DNA from: Prunella strophiata
Taxonomy: Eukaryota > Chordata > Aves > Passeriformes > Prunellidae
Direction of reading: 5' to 3'
Assembly: GCA_036583965.1 (NCBI GenBank)
Contig: JAZBQD010000014.1
Location: 64,262,395-64,326,394, forward strand
DNA length: 64,000 nt
Positions 24,701 through 35,940 of the stretch are shown piece after piece. The stretch's first letter is position 1; each line of letters opens with the position of its first letter. The notes under the pieces are model-generated. The model did not search any database. It was not told the DNA's origin and saw only the letters and a program-made list of their open reading frames with translations. The translations under genes were made by a program, and so were the position numbers.

Positions 24701-27700
24701 CCAAGAATACTGATAAAGCCTTCATTTGATCCAGAACCATGGTTATTTTTACATCCTTCAGATACATACAAGCCTTTGAAATAGTTTATATTGTAAACAG
24801 ATTTTAAAAATACAGTCCTAATGACAGAAGATTGGGAGGGGGATAAGTTAATGACAATTTTAGTACACTGAAGCCGTGCTTTCTGTGAGTTCAGATATGG
24901 TAACAGTGATTTAGAGAACAGCCAAAGACTTTAATCTGGAGATACTGGCACAATCAATGCTCTGCTCTGGTCTTTCAAGCCAAAATATTTGCACGCAGTT
25001 TTACCTCAGCCTCCCCTTCCTCTCCAAACATCACGCCTGTCTTCACAAGCCAGCTCTTAAAATGTGGCAGATGTTGAAGCACTTTCTAAATGGTCCTTGA
25101 AAATTAAGACAGCTACTTCTTGAGACCCATCCCTGAAAAATGGTGAAATATTTCTGCAGCTCGTACAATGTTCTTGGCTCCTTCCATCATCATAGCCAAG
25201 GGTGGCTCATTATTTCCACAGAATGCAATGCAGGAGTTTCAGATACCTGAACCAGCCCTAAACACAAGCTCTGGGCTGCATTAAAGACCCAGACTTCAGC
25301 AAATCTTTTAGTTGCCTGAGATACAGTATGTTTCCCTTTACCATGGTCAGTCTTGTGTCCCTCAAACATGAACAGACCTTCTTAACAGACATGGATATGA
25401 TAACATCCTAACAAATTATCTGAGGGGCTTAATAATGCTCATGGATATTTGCTCTTACCAGTGAAATCCTGTGACTCTCAAAGTTTGTAACCTGAAAATT
25501 CATATTCTTTTGTCATATGAATTTGAAGGAGGCAACCAGTGGAAAAAGAACAGTGGATATTTTTAAGTTCCTAGTTTTTGTGTTTATTACTAACCTTGCA
25601 GGTTCATCTGATGTCCAGGGGTTTGATCTCCCTCCTTCCTTTGTTTTTTCTTTTCAACAACAAACAAAACCCAAAACCAAAATAATATAAACATGCCTGA
25701 ACAAAAAGTCTGAGTTTCCAAGATTGCTCACACAGATTCAGGAGATGAAAACTGATTTTATGTAGAGTTTTACTAAAGCAAATAAAACTCATCTGAAGGC
25801 TGAATTGACAATTGATGGTCACCTGCCACCCGACTAGTTCTGGTAATTTTTGTTACAAACTCAGAAATTTAGGTTTCTTTCCTCCAGATGTGCAGTCTTG
25901 CTACCATCTAGTGGCTAAAATAAAACTTTGCACTTATTTCTTTCCATACAAGGATTCAGACACTACAGCCATCTATATCTGCCCTAAAAATTTGTTTGTA
26001 GATCTTATATTCATCAGCAAAAACATGACAGGTGAAAAAAGTATAAATGGATGCCAAGAATGAAACACAAAACAGAGTTTTTTTGTGGTTTTGTTTTCCA
26101 TACGAGTAGGAAGGTATGAGTTCTTTACACCACTGACACATTGCATAATTTTATTGGAAATTTAGACCTCCACTAATTTCAAAAGAGAAGTCTGGAAAGC
26201 ATTTGATGTTAGTTCTTTCTGACAATCAAATATCAACCTAGCAGATCTCTCTTGGTCTTGAAAAACATACATGGTGAATTATTCTGACATGGGTAATGAG
26301 GACTGATATCTAATGGCAAAAATTTTGCTGAACTGGATGTGGGACCTAAAGACAAATATCGTCTAGAGATCATTTGCTGCATCCTAAATTTAGCAGCTGG
26401 ATGTAATCAGTGGAAGAAAATTAGAGATCTGTTCAGGACATGAACTGGACAGCAACAAAATGTAGCATATAAACTATTTAATCACTGATCAAAGATCTTT
26501 CAATCTTCCAATTTTTGCATGGTCGATCTAATTGATCCCTTGCATGGACAAAAAAAAATTAATTTTTATTCCATGCTGGGGATCAGCAGTTTCTGGTGGA
26601 TTTTTTCATATACTGACACTGCCATCTAGTGACAGACGAACAAATAAAGAACAAAAGTTGAATTCAGGAATGCTGAGTGGCTTGGAGCTTCTGGTAAATC
26701 AAGGAAGAAACTCCAGTTATTAATGAATCTTTCCATTTGGTCTTCTGAATTAATCTTTCCACATTTATAACTGAATATAAGGAGTGCTTAGATATATTGG
26801 AAATAGTATTTTTTATGGGAAGGATCTGCAGTGTGGAAAACTTTATTCACTCAGGTTTTCTAGGCAAGGCAGGGCAGTGGTTTTGTAGTATCTCAAGGCT
26901 TTGCTCCTAATTAGAACCCCACTGGAGCTTTCCTTAGTGAAGAATTAGAAATGATTTTAAGCAAGTTCTCCAAGCAAGCCTGAGGGGATATTTGGCAATA
27001 CTAAAGTTATTTCTAGTTTTTCCAGCAGAGAAATCAAGACATGTAATATTTTACAGAAATTCTCTGACTCAGCCCAATAAGGAGAACAATACTATCAATT
27101 TCCACAACCTTGTCTTCACTATAATCTCACACAGTACTCTACATCTAGTTTCAAAAGTGATTTCTTATGTTAGTAAAGGCACTTTAGGGTAAATCCAAAA
27201 TGTTCAATATGATCTAGATGCCAAAATATTTATTTAAAACTTTATACTGTCTTTTGGGATCCCTGACAATCACAACTGTTCGTGTTTATTTCTGTATGTG
27301 TTCCAGGCCTTGAAGACTTTTCTTCTTGCCCTGACTTCAGGGAAAAGTCTACCTAAAGGTAAGGTAAGCTGAAGTAAATATTTTAAATAAAAGAAATTAT
27401 GCATTAAGAAATTCCACAGGAATGGATAAAGGAGGACCAACTCCCAGCCAATTAATAAAAAGAATGAGTAATGGCCCAGAAAAGTGTGGGAATTAAAGTA
27501 TTTTTCTTCCCCAGTCTTAAAAATTTGACATTATATAAGTGCTGCTTTCAGCTCAGAGTGACAGAATGGGCTAGAAATAATGACTAAAATGGAAACATGC
27601 AAGTGAGATCAATCACATCTGTAACTCTTGGCAGGCCAAGATGCACAACCTGCACATGTTCAGTCTCCCTGTTGCCTGCTCTGCTGCTGAGCCAGTACCT

Positions 27701-28004
27701 GAGGCAATGTCCAGTGTATGAAATCATGAAACTGGAGACATGGTGGGGCTGCACTGTGCCAGGGAATGTGTCACATAGCACAGTACAGGGAATAAAGGGT
27801 TTGAACCAGAAACTCCACACCAAAGCTGCATGCTCAGGGCTCCTCCTGCCAGCCCCAACGGGTATCACATGCTTCTATTAAATGAGGACAGTCTTTAGCC
27901 AGACAAGGAACAGAACCATCAGCTTCATGTTGAAGATGATAAAGTCACAGGACAATCTCAAACATAGAGAATTTCAGGTCTACCAACGTTTGAAGTGTGC
28001 ACTG
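21755..28004. other. unique noncoding DNA, no gene seen
   Basis: No gene is identified. The longest frame is 120 codons (23436-23798 plus), in a GC-richer patch at 23260-23650. It has no recognised motif and sits among overlapping frames. A second patch at 27584-27881 has 94-codon frames on both strands that overlap almost completely. A 9-bp inverted repeat lies at 22174-22195. The rest is ordinary AT-rich sequence. Confidence 0.6.
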
Positions 28005-28109
28005 TTGCATGCTTTGAGCAACCAGGTCTAGTGAGAGATGTCTGTGCCCATGGCAGGGGGATTGGAACTAGCTGATCTTTGTCAGAATTATTATATGAAC
28101 CCAAAACAT
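28005..28109 (+). mobile_element. CR1 LINE 3' end fragment
   Basis: This is a short, diverged piece of the 3' untranslated end of a CR1 retrotransposon, in plus orientation. Recognisable landmarks occur in the family order: GAGCAACCAGGTCTAGTG, then GTGCCCATGGCAGGGGGATT, then GGAACTAGCTGATCTTTG. The tail after about 28085 is degraded, and the usual ATTCTATGATTCT 3' repeats are not visible. CR1 copies are normally truncated at the 5' end, which fits this remnant. It is non-autonomous and inactive. Confidence 0.85.
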
Positions 28110-28139
28110 GGTCACTTTATTGTTACAAAGATATAGAAA

Positions 28140-28182
28140 GATAGACAGACAGACAGACAGATAGACAGACAGACAGACAGAC

Positions 28183-28234
<52 letters not shown>
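28140..28234. repeat. compound (GACA)n/(GATA)n microsatellite
   Basis: The array is mainly GACA units from 28143 to about 28181, with one GATA interruption, and then becomes pure GATA to 28234. The two blocks differ by one transition, so one probably arose within the other and spread. The minus-strand frame across it (28068-28337) encodes leucine/serine/tyrosine repeats and is not a gene. The array begins about 30 bp after the 3' end of a CR1 fragment. Confidence 0.97.
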
Positions 28235-30689
28235 GATGAATGTAGATATAGATTTCTATGTATCTATGTATGAGAAATTTATAATTTCTCATATAAACTT
28301 GTGTGAACATGTATATTCTTTTTCCTTTCTGTATCAAACCCCCCTATTTTTAGGATTTTACACCTCAGCTTGTAAAAACTGAATTACTTTACCTCATGCC
28401 TGTAATTTCACTGAGTCTGCATTTATCCCAGTTTGCAATTTCCTGTGTTTAATTTGGACTTCCATGATACTTTTGTTTTGTGCCCAGGTTGTAGGAGTTC
28501 AGAAGGCCTATGTCAGCTCTGAAACTGACACAGTTTTGATCTGGCTGTGCAGTGAGTTCCAGGTGTGATTTCCATGTTCAAATACAAAACCCCTCCTAAA
28601 ACACCCTGCAGCCAGACCCATCCTTTCAGCATGTTGGTCTGGCCTCAGTGCTTACTGCAGCAAGCTGCACTACACAAGTCCTGAACTGCTGTACAAACCT
28701 GAATTGTAGAATTAAGCCTTGAACTCATCTCTGAGCACAGCTCTGATTGTAGGAACTTCATCCACCATCTGAATTTGCAGACAGCAAGACTCTTACCTAA
28801 GTGGTAAAGGTATCTGCACCTTTCACTGACAGCTTGTCTGTTACCAGTGCCAGAGATTTTTATTTTTTAGACTCTTAATTGAATTATCATGATGGAGAAG
28901 AAAACAAAACAGGCTTCCTTCCTCCAAATGATATGACAGAAATGTCACCAGAGTAATATGATGATTATAGGTTAAACAAAATCAGAGTTTTTCAGTTCTT
29001 GCTAATATTTTTCTCAGGTATAAAATATCCACAGATCTCTGATGGACCCTTAAAATTTTGTAAAGTAAGGGTTGCAAGATGCAGAGGTTTACCATCTCCA
29101 ATCACACAGTCAGTGACTAGGGCAAAATTCTTAAGCACCTATTTGTCTTCACTGTATTTCTTCCTTTGCATTTCTAAGGAGCAGTGGTGTTTTTCTGTTG
29201 TCAAGAGCATAAAGATTAATGGGAAAATGTGAAGGGTATTTAGGCATAAAACTGAAACCAAAATTGATGAGGTCTGATCCCTTAAATATTTTTTATGCAT
29301 GTCTGGTCAGTTGAAAAAAATGCATCAAGTCTATTCAGAAAGATTAGTTCTCCTTATTATTTTCTCTTAAAATTCATGAAGTTCCAGGATCATTTATAGT
29401 AGGCAAATATTTAGTTTTCTTTACTTTGTAATTACTATGGTAATTATTCTTTCAGAGAAACAACTGATGGAATCAAGCTGGCAAAAGCAACAGGATTAAA
29501 CTCTCATGGTTTCAAGTTAACATTTATTCAAGGAAAACACAATGCTCTTTAGCAAAGATGTTTCCTGCTGTAATATATTTGCCTTTCATGCATCTCTGCA
29601 ATTTAAAATGAGATTATACCAAGAGACAGCACAGTGTAAAAGGGAAGGTACTAGACTGTTTGTCTATCTTTGATTAGCAGGTAGGAGAGAGATGAAAGAT
29701 GATTAGCAGGTGGGAGAGAGATGAAGGAAGAATTTAGGTTGAGACAAAATTACATATAATATTTGACTTTTATGTATTTTTCAGTAATTAGAATGACAAC
29801 CTTTCTGTGTTCAAAGGGATTTTAATCATGAAAGGTTATACTTTATATAAAGACAGGTAGATTAAAAGCAAGCAAATAAAGAATATCTCATGCTGAAATA
29901 AAAAGTTGTATGTGATAACGACATGAAAATAATTGGTACCAAAGAACAGGACCTTGAAAGCTGGTGGTATCTGTTCTCAGTGAGACATCTGGAATCCTAA
30001 CAGCCTTAATTAATTCATGGAGATTATCTGTTTAGGTAATGGAGATCAACAAATCCCTGGACAGATGAGTAAAATTTAGAAGAATTAATAGAGTAAACAA
30101 CTGGAACAACAGTCTAGCAAAATTTCAAATTGCCTAATAAAGAAGATTAGTGTAGTGTTTGCCTAATTTTGTTGCCTGGATAACAACTAGTCCCCCAAAA
30201 CTGAACAGATTCATGGAGGAAACACAGGAGCAGGGTGGGATGTGCTGCTGTGGAGCTGCAAGGTCCCTCTGCTCCCAGGGTGGCTTTCCATGGCACTGGC
30301 TCTCGTGAAGATGAAGGTAACTCAGGCTTTAATTAACAAATCCCTTGGGGTGGATTAGAGTGAAACAACTCTGAGTGATCACTGCTTGTAAGTACACAGG
30401 AGCAGGGTTTGTTGTAGAACTATTTGGTTGCAATAGACATCAGATAAGTATGCATTTTGGTTATTTTTATCTGTTCGTAAAATAACAACACAAAAGAACT
30501 ACAATGTGAAAGTGCAAAAATGTCACCCAAGGACATGCACAAGGGAAAAGACAGAATGGAAAATGACAAAAGCATGAAGCACAAAAGAGAGAGAAAGGAC
30601 AAGAGGGTGAGACTGCCATCACCCCTAGGTTCCACAATGAGACTTAGCTGCTGCGCAGTCTTTGTCGCATTGATGGTCACAGACCAGAC
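28235..30689. other. unique noncoding DNA, no gene seen
   Basis: I see no gene or recognised mobile element. The only structured item is the 29-bp tandem duplication at 29672-29727. Open frames do not exceed about 86 codons. Confidence 0.6.
29672..29727. repeat. 29-bp tandem duplication, two copies
   Basis: GATTAGCAGGTAGGAGAGAG at 29672 recurs at 29701 as GATTAGCAGGTGGGAGAGAG, giving two adjacent copies with a 29-bp period. The copies differ at very few positions, so the duplication is probably recent. Confidence 0.9.
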
Positions 30690-31195
30690 CTGTCAGGATG
30701 AGGGAAGCCCTGAAGAAATGATTAAGAAAAATCCTTAGAAAATTCACAGAACACAACTTCAATTGGGTTTATAGTCATTCACATTCAGGCAGGAGTGCCC
30801 AGGTACCTCCCTGGGGTGGGGAGCTTCACTCTGGATGAGGTGGATCAAGGGACGCTGTAGGGAGTCCTTCACCCCTCTAAGACAACACAGCTGCCCATTG
30901 CACCCCAAAGATGAGCACCCTGAGGACACACACCAGTGTCCCAGGGGAGGATGGGGGCCCCACAACCCAGTGGTTTATGCAAGGCGAGACAATTTATTGT
31001 GGCAGGAGGCACCATCTCCACAGGATTCACCTCCTGTCTCACTCACAGCCCACCATTCACCCTCTGACCTGTGAGATCACCCCACGACAACAGCTCAGCT
31101 CCTCCACCTCAGCAAAGCACCCTGGCTTCTCCACACACAGGGAATGTTTTGTACCCTTGAACATTATCCTGAACAATTATCCCTGAACAATTCAG
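30690..31195 (-). mobile_element. possible LTR-like or other old repeat, GC-rich
   Basis: This block is clearly GC-richer than its surroundings. Read on the minus strand it has an AATAAA-type polyadenylation signal within CACAATAAATTGTCTCGCCT (near 30990-31010), the arrangement expected in the R region of an LTR. A triplicated ~14-bp motif (TGAACA/TGAACAATTATC) lies at one end, 31157-31195. I could not find TG...CA ends, a target-site duplication or a primer-binding site. Assignment to an endogenous retrovirus is therefore tentative. Overlapping open frames of 68-91 codons (30759-31186) are not recognisable. Confidence 0.3.
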
Positions 31196-33457
31196 TCTCT
31201 CATACTGTTTTGAGCACCATGCCATTGCATTCTACATGGCTCCTGTGAAAACGGAATTAATTTTATTGTAGTCCATACAGGAGATAAGCATTTGGAAACA
31301 GAAAATAAATAAATTGAGAAATAAAACAAATATAACTTTTAGAGAGACAGCTGTCTGCAATGGACAGTTACAACCTGAGGCAGAAGAAGGTGTGAGCCAT
31401 TAAAGCTACTGGAGTTACTCCACTCTAGACTAGGTGAGGAGCTGCTCTTTCATTGTCAAGAATCACACTGTACCAAACAGACACCAGGTAAAAGAAAAAT
31501 ATCAAACTGTGCATTTGCGTTGCTTTAGTCTTGTGTGTGGTTCTGCTTTGCTCACTGCTCACTCACTAAAACTAAGTTTAGTTTCTGGATATTTTTTTTA
31601 ACATAGTTTGTTAGTTTCTCCTCTGAAATCACACAAATCATAGAAGAATAAAACCTAAAAAAAATATATCTGAATCTGCTTTCTCATTTAGATATTTGTA
31701 TTTAAGAAAGTGTGTGATTTTGCACTCAGGACAAAAAGAATATTTCTCTTACAACTTTTAGAAGAGAGCTGCAGTAATACCAGACCCCAAAGTCAATATT
31801 AAAGGATTTTTGCTCCTATTAGGCTTGGAGGTTAAATCCCATGTGAGTGTCTACAGCACGACTTCCCCGTCTTAGAGAAAATTTTTGCAAATACAGCAGG
31901 ATTCTTCCAATAAAAGTTACAGATGTAGTAAAAGAAACATTTTTTCCTAGAATATCTATCCATCCCTCTTTTTTTTTTCCCTTTCATATTTTCAATACTA
32001 ATCTCACAGTTGCCAGGCTAAAAAAGTACAGTTTGCTGCTATAAAATCAGACAAAGCAACTGACTTGTCCAAAATGAAACTAAATTCCAAATACCATTGT
32101 TAATTTTATAAGTCTAGAACAGCTGTACCTAGATGCTGGAGTAAGAGCTGACAGCCCTAATTAAGCTGTGGCTTTTTGAGATGTACATCAGAGTGATATG
32201 CTTGTGTTAATAGTGATTGTGTTAAATTCAAGATCTGATTTCATGACATTTCTTTGAGTTGACTAAATGTTTCTTGTCCGTCTCCATATTTAACTTTGTA
32301 TTAAAAAATACAATCTTGTATTAAAATAAAAAAAAATGTTATTTTCTTTCACAAAGAGAAAAAGAAATAGAAGGTATGGAGTGACTTCAACACTAAAATC
32401 AAAGGGTTGCTAACAATAAGCAATCAGTAAGAAACATTTCGCTTCTAGCCCTTTAATGTACCTGAACATTTTCAATTTCCATCACCTGATTGGAAGCAAG
32501 ACTGTGGACTCAGAAAACAGTTCAGGCTTTCTTCTGAAAGCTCTGGAAACTTTAAAAAATGTTTCTAATGTTTTAAGTTAGGAGTCAGATCACATTTTGT
32601 CTGTCTTATCCTTGGATGTCCACATCAATTTGAAGTAAAAAGACATTCACTTTAAATCAATGGTACTTATTTTGAAAATATGTATTTGATCATGGGTCAT
32701 TCAATTACTGAATAATTCTTTGAATCAATTCAGTTGTGATAGTTTTGGGGACAAACCATTATTGTTATGATCCTACAACTTTTTATGGGTTATATTGACA
32801 AAAGTCCTTACATAAGAAAAATCTCAAACCTCAAATAGTTGTACCTGAATTTAAGACTCCATCTAGACCCAAAGTCCCATGATAGTCACTGTGTGTCTGG
32901 GATCCTATAAATTGCCCAAACACCCTAATTTGTTGTCTAAGGGTTTGATATTACCTCCAGGGTAGAGAAATTGTAGTGCTCTAAGAGTTTATTCTTGGTG
33001 TATCATTTTATGCTGGTTTTGATAGCAATAAAGTGATTCCTTTTGTTTGATTATTTTGTTTAATATTTCGAAAATGTGACCTATTCTTGGTCCATCATAT
33101 TTGTTGGCCCATAAGAAAGTTTTGGAAATCCAAAAGTGGCTGAAATGTTATCAGGCTTTTTCAACTGAACTGACCCTCATAGGTCCAGTTGTGTGTTTAC
33201 CAGCCATGTACTGATATCCCAAATATAATTGCTCTGGCAGGTTCTGATGACTATACTGTCTAGAATGCCATGATGTAGACATCTAGAGATCCTAGACATC
33301 TAGCTTATATAGACAGCTAAATGTAGGTGTCTTCATCTTGAAATGAATCCCACACAAGGCAACAAATCAGTCATTGGTAAACTAACAATTTGTCATCATA
33401 TGTCATGTATGATTGCTGTGAAAATGTAGAATAACACTTCATAATTCATTAAGACAC
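31196..33457. other. unique noncoding DNA, no gene seen
   Basis: This is AT-rich sequence with no gene or mobile element recognised. AGACATCTAG occurs twice within about 25 bp near 33275-33302. The segment ends at a long T run. Confidence 0.6.
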
Positions 33458-33484
33458 TTTTTTTTTTTTTTTTTTTTTTTTTTT
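33458..33484. repeat. T27 homopolymer
   Basis: An uninterrupted run of 27 T, the longest homopolymer in the window. It could be the A-tail of a minus-strand retroposed sequence, but I recognise no retroposon body downstream. Length in the assembly may be unreliable. Confidence 0.95.
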
Positions 33485-34926
33485 AAGTAGAGTGTCTCTT
33501 AAATACAGTGATTAAAAATATGGCAGATGTAGAAACTGGAAAGAAATATCTGAAAGGAGTAACTCACACTTTCCACAATTTTCATTGTATAGCTTAGTGC
33601 CCAAATCCAGAAAATGGAGGGAATTAAGTTGCTACAGCCATAAGGAGCATTAGGTTGTTACATCTACTTTCTAAAGATAAAATAGTGAAGAAGACATTGG
33701 ATATGAGTTGAGGAAAAGGGACTGGGAAAAGAAACAGGAAAACTACTACCAGTAGTTGAGGAGATGGGAGATAGGAAGCAGAGAGGGAAAGGAACTGTGG
33801 CAGGCATTTCCCCAGGAGCCTCTGGAGTGACCACACTGAGCACCTGGCTGGTGATGGTTCATACATCCATCTCTTGTTCAGGCACATCAGCAACAAGAGG
33901 GAACAACAAACACACAGTGTTTGGGTGAACACTGACACATGGATACAAAGCCACTGGCACTGTGGAGATCTCATGGGAATCATGAACAGCCAATTACCAT
34001 TATGTGACTGAAAACTAATCAGCAAGAACACAAAGGCTCAGTGAAGATCAGCAGAACGATTTCCAGACTGAGGAGCCCTTAACAAGTTTGGGATTATCCA
34101 AGAAGAGTGGTGGGAATGTTGTTCCTGGTGAGAAGCTGACCAAGAACCAAAGACCTCAGAACACCTTGCAGAGCTCTTTACCCATCCCTCTCAGAGCACC
34201 TTGAGGTTGATGGAGCTACTGCCTGCACAGGCAGAGGTACTCTGGTAGGTAGTACCAGGAGAAGCAGTACTTGAGGGCTGCATGAAACTTCTTATGGGGT
34301 ATTTTAAAGGAGTTGTGGCAATGTCTGAGACATTATAGGATGCTTAAGGAAGGAATGGAAGTGGGAAAGGGAGCTGTCAAGGTGCATTATGAGGGAATAA
34401 GCAGGAAAGAATAAAACAAGCTGATCAGGTATAATTGTCTTAATTGTCTGTTATTGTTACACTTGTCAAACTGCCTTTCATAATTGCAGTTTGCACTGTG
34501 TTCTCATGAAATCCTCTTTCTGCCTCTGTATGGGTGTGCTTTCTATTCTGAGTATGTGTGAAAACTGGTGAAATTCAAACTGAATTAGGCAGAAAGTAGG
34601 ATAAAAAGTGCCAGTTACAGGATAAAAGAGACCAGCTCCTGGAGCACAACTGCAGATCTCTGGGGCTGGCATGTCTGTGTCCCAGCAACTGAGGAGACCA
34701 TGACAGCTGGGAAATAGATACTGGGTAGGCTGAGCATCGAAGGCTCACCCCCAGTGATTAATATTTTGGTATATTTTTTTTTCCACCACTGGAGTTCCTT
34801 TCCAATAGCCACAAAACAAGAACAGGAGCACGCCATCCACACTGCTCCTGTTTGTGTGGGTGCTGTGTGCATTTCTGTGGGTGCTGGTGATGCTCTGCTG
34901 TTTGTGCTGACCTGGGTGGCAGCTGT
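33485..34926. other. noncoding DNA of intermediate GC; longest non-repeat frame
   Basis: The sequence is less AT-rich than its neighbours. It holds the longest open frame not caused by a repeat: 135 codons on the minus strand (33624-34031). That frame is hydrophobic and cysteine/leucine-rich, matches no family I know, and has no visible exon neighbours. On the plus strand the same DNA has longish partial frames broken by stops, as an old repeat or pseudogene would. I cannot identify it. Confidence 0.4.
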
Positions 34927-34930
34927 GCAT

Positions 34931-34985
34931 GTGTGTCTGTGTGTCTGTGTGTCTGTGTGTGTCTGTGTGTCCATGCATGTGTGTG
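34931..34985. repeat. (GTGTGTCT)n-type simple repeat
   Basis: GTGTGTCT and GTGTCT units run from 34931 to about 34972, followed by a degenerate GT-rich tail. The array produces cysteine/valine-rich frames on the plus strand and threonine/histidine-rich frames on the minus strand. These inflate several open frames around 34745-35393, none of which is a credible gene. Confidence 0.92.
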
Positions 34986-35064
34986 CCAGTGATTACACAC
35001 TCTGCCTTGCTACCTTGGGACACAGACACTGCAACCTCACATCCAATAGGCTTTCAACTACCTC

Positions 35065-35572
35065 TGTTGCAGTGTGTTTCTAGATTTTGTAATAGTTTTG
35101 GGTTTGTATCCTCTTATTTTCCCCAAATGGTTTATCCCAGATTGTATCCCCCCCCCTCTAAACCATTCCCAGCTCCCTGCCCTGGCTCTCTGTCAATCAC
35201 TCAGCATCCCATCCCAAGTTCTGGAAAGTTCTGTCCAAGTCATCCTGTGATCAGTCAGAGGCCAAGGTTCAACCCCTCAGGTGTTACCCTATCTGCCATC
35301 CCAAATGTCCATATTTTAGTGTCCATCCCTTGGCATTCTTTATTGCTCAGTGAATGTTATCTACTTTTGGTGTCCACCTCCCTTTCAGTGTAACCTTGGC
35401 ACCTCTCCAGGGCTCTGAGCATGAGGCCCCTGAGGTGCAGGAGCTCCCTGAGTTCCTGAATAAAACCTTGGATTAACCCTGCTGAGAGTTGTCCCCTTCC
35501 CTTCACCCTTGTCCTTTGAGTCTCTCCTGCTGCTGGGCAAACAGCCTGGCTGCCATCCGTGCCCCGGGCACT
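35065..35572 (+). mobile_element. LTR-like segment, probable songbird endogenous retrovirus
   Basis: The segment begins TGTTGCAGTGTG and is rich in C and T. It carries an AATAAA polyadenylation signal at 35459-35464, followed by a pyrimidine-rich stretch with CTTTGAGTCTCTCC. This layout, and my memory of similar passerine repeats, suggests an endogenous retrovirus LTR in plus orientation. It runs directly into the minisatellite at 35573, which may have expanded from its 3' part. No gag, pol or env remnant follows. The boundaries are approximate, the family is not assigned, and no target-site duplication was found. It could instead be another GC-rich avian repeat. Confidence 0.45.
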
Positions 35573-35940
35573 GCTGAGTGCCCCACTGCTGCTGCTGTGC
35601 CAGGGCTGAGTGCCCCACTGCTGCCTGCTGTGCCAGGGCTGAGTGCCCACTGCTGCTGCTGTGCCAGGGCTGAGTGCCCACTGCTGCTGCTGTGCCAGGG
35701 CTGAGTGCCCACTGCTGCTGCTGTGCCAGAGCTGAGTGCCCACTGCTGCTGCTGTGCCAGGGCTGAGTGCCCCACTGCTGCTGCTGTGCCAGGGCTGAGT
35801 GCCCACTGCTGTCTGCTGTGCCAGGGCTGAGTGCCCACTGCTGTGCCAGGGCTGAGTGCCCCACTGCTGTGCCAGGGCTGAGTGCCCCACTGCTGCTGCT
35901 GTGCCAGGGCTGAGTGCCCCACTGCTGCTGCTGTGCCAGG
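35573..35940. repeat. 12-unit minisatellite, ~31-bp unit
   Basis: Twelve tandem units each begin GCTGAGTGCCC and end CTGTGCCAGG. Lengths by eye are 32, 33, 31, 31, 31, 31, 32, 32, 25, 26, 32 and 32 bp. Differences are an extra C after GAGTGCCC, one or two lost CTG triplets (units 9 and 10), and small changes such as CTGCCTGCTG in unit 2. Because the unit length is not a multiple of three and the repeat lacks minus-strand stop codons, all three minus-strand frames stay open for 164-201 codons. Those frames are repeat artefacts. The array lies at the 3' end of an LTR-like segment. Confidence 0.96.

Noticed and set aside
27584..27881. Two 94-codon frames almost exactly antisense to each other
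   Set aside because: The near-symmetry follows from few TA-containing words in a GC-richer patch; neither product is recognisable.
34745..35393. Several 80-154 codon frames on both strands
   Set aside because: They are driven by the GTGTGTCT repeat and the adjacent C/T-rich LTR-like segment, with no known domain.
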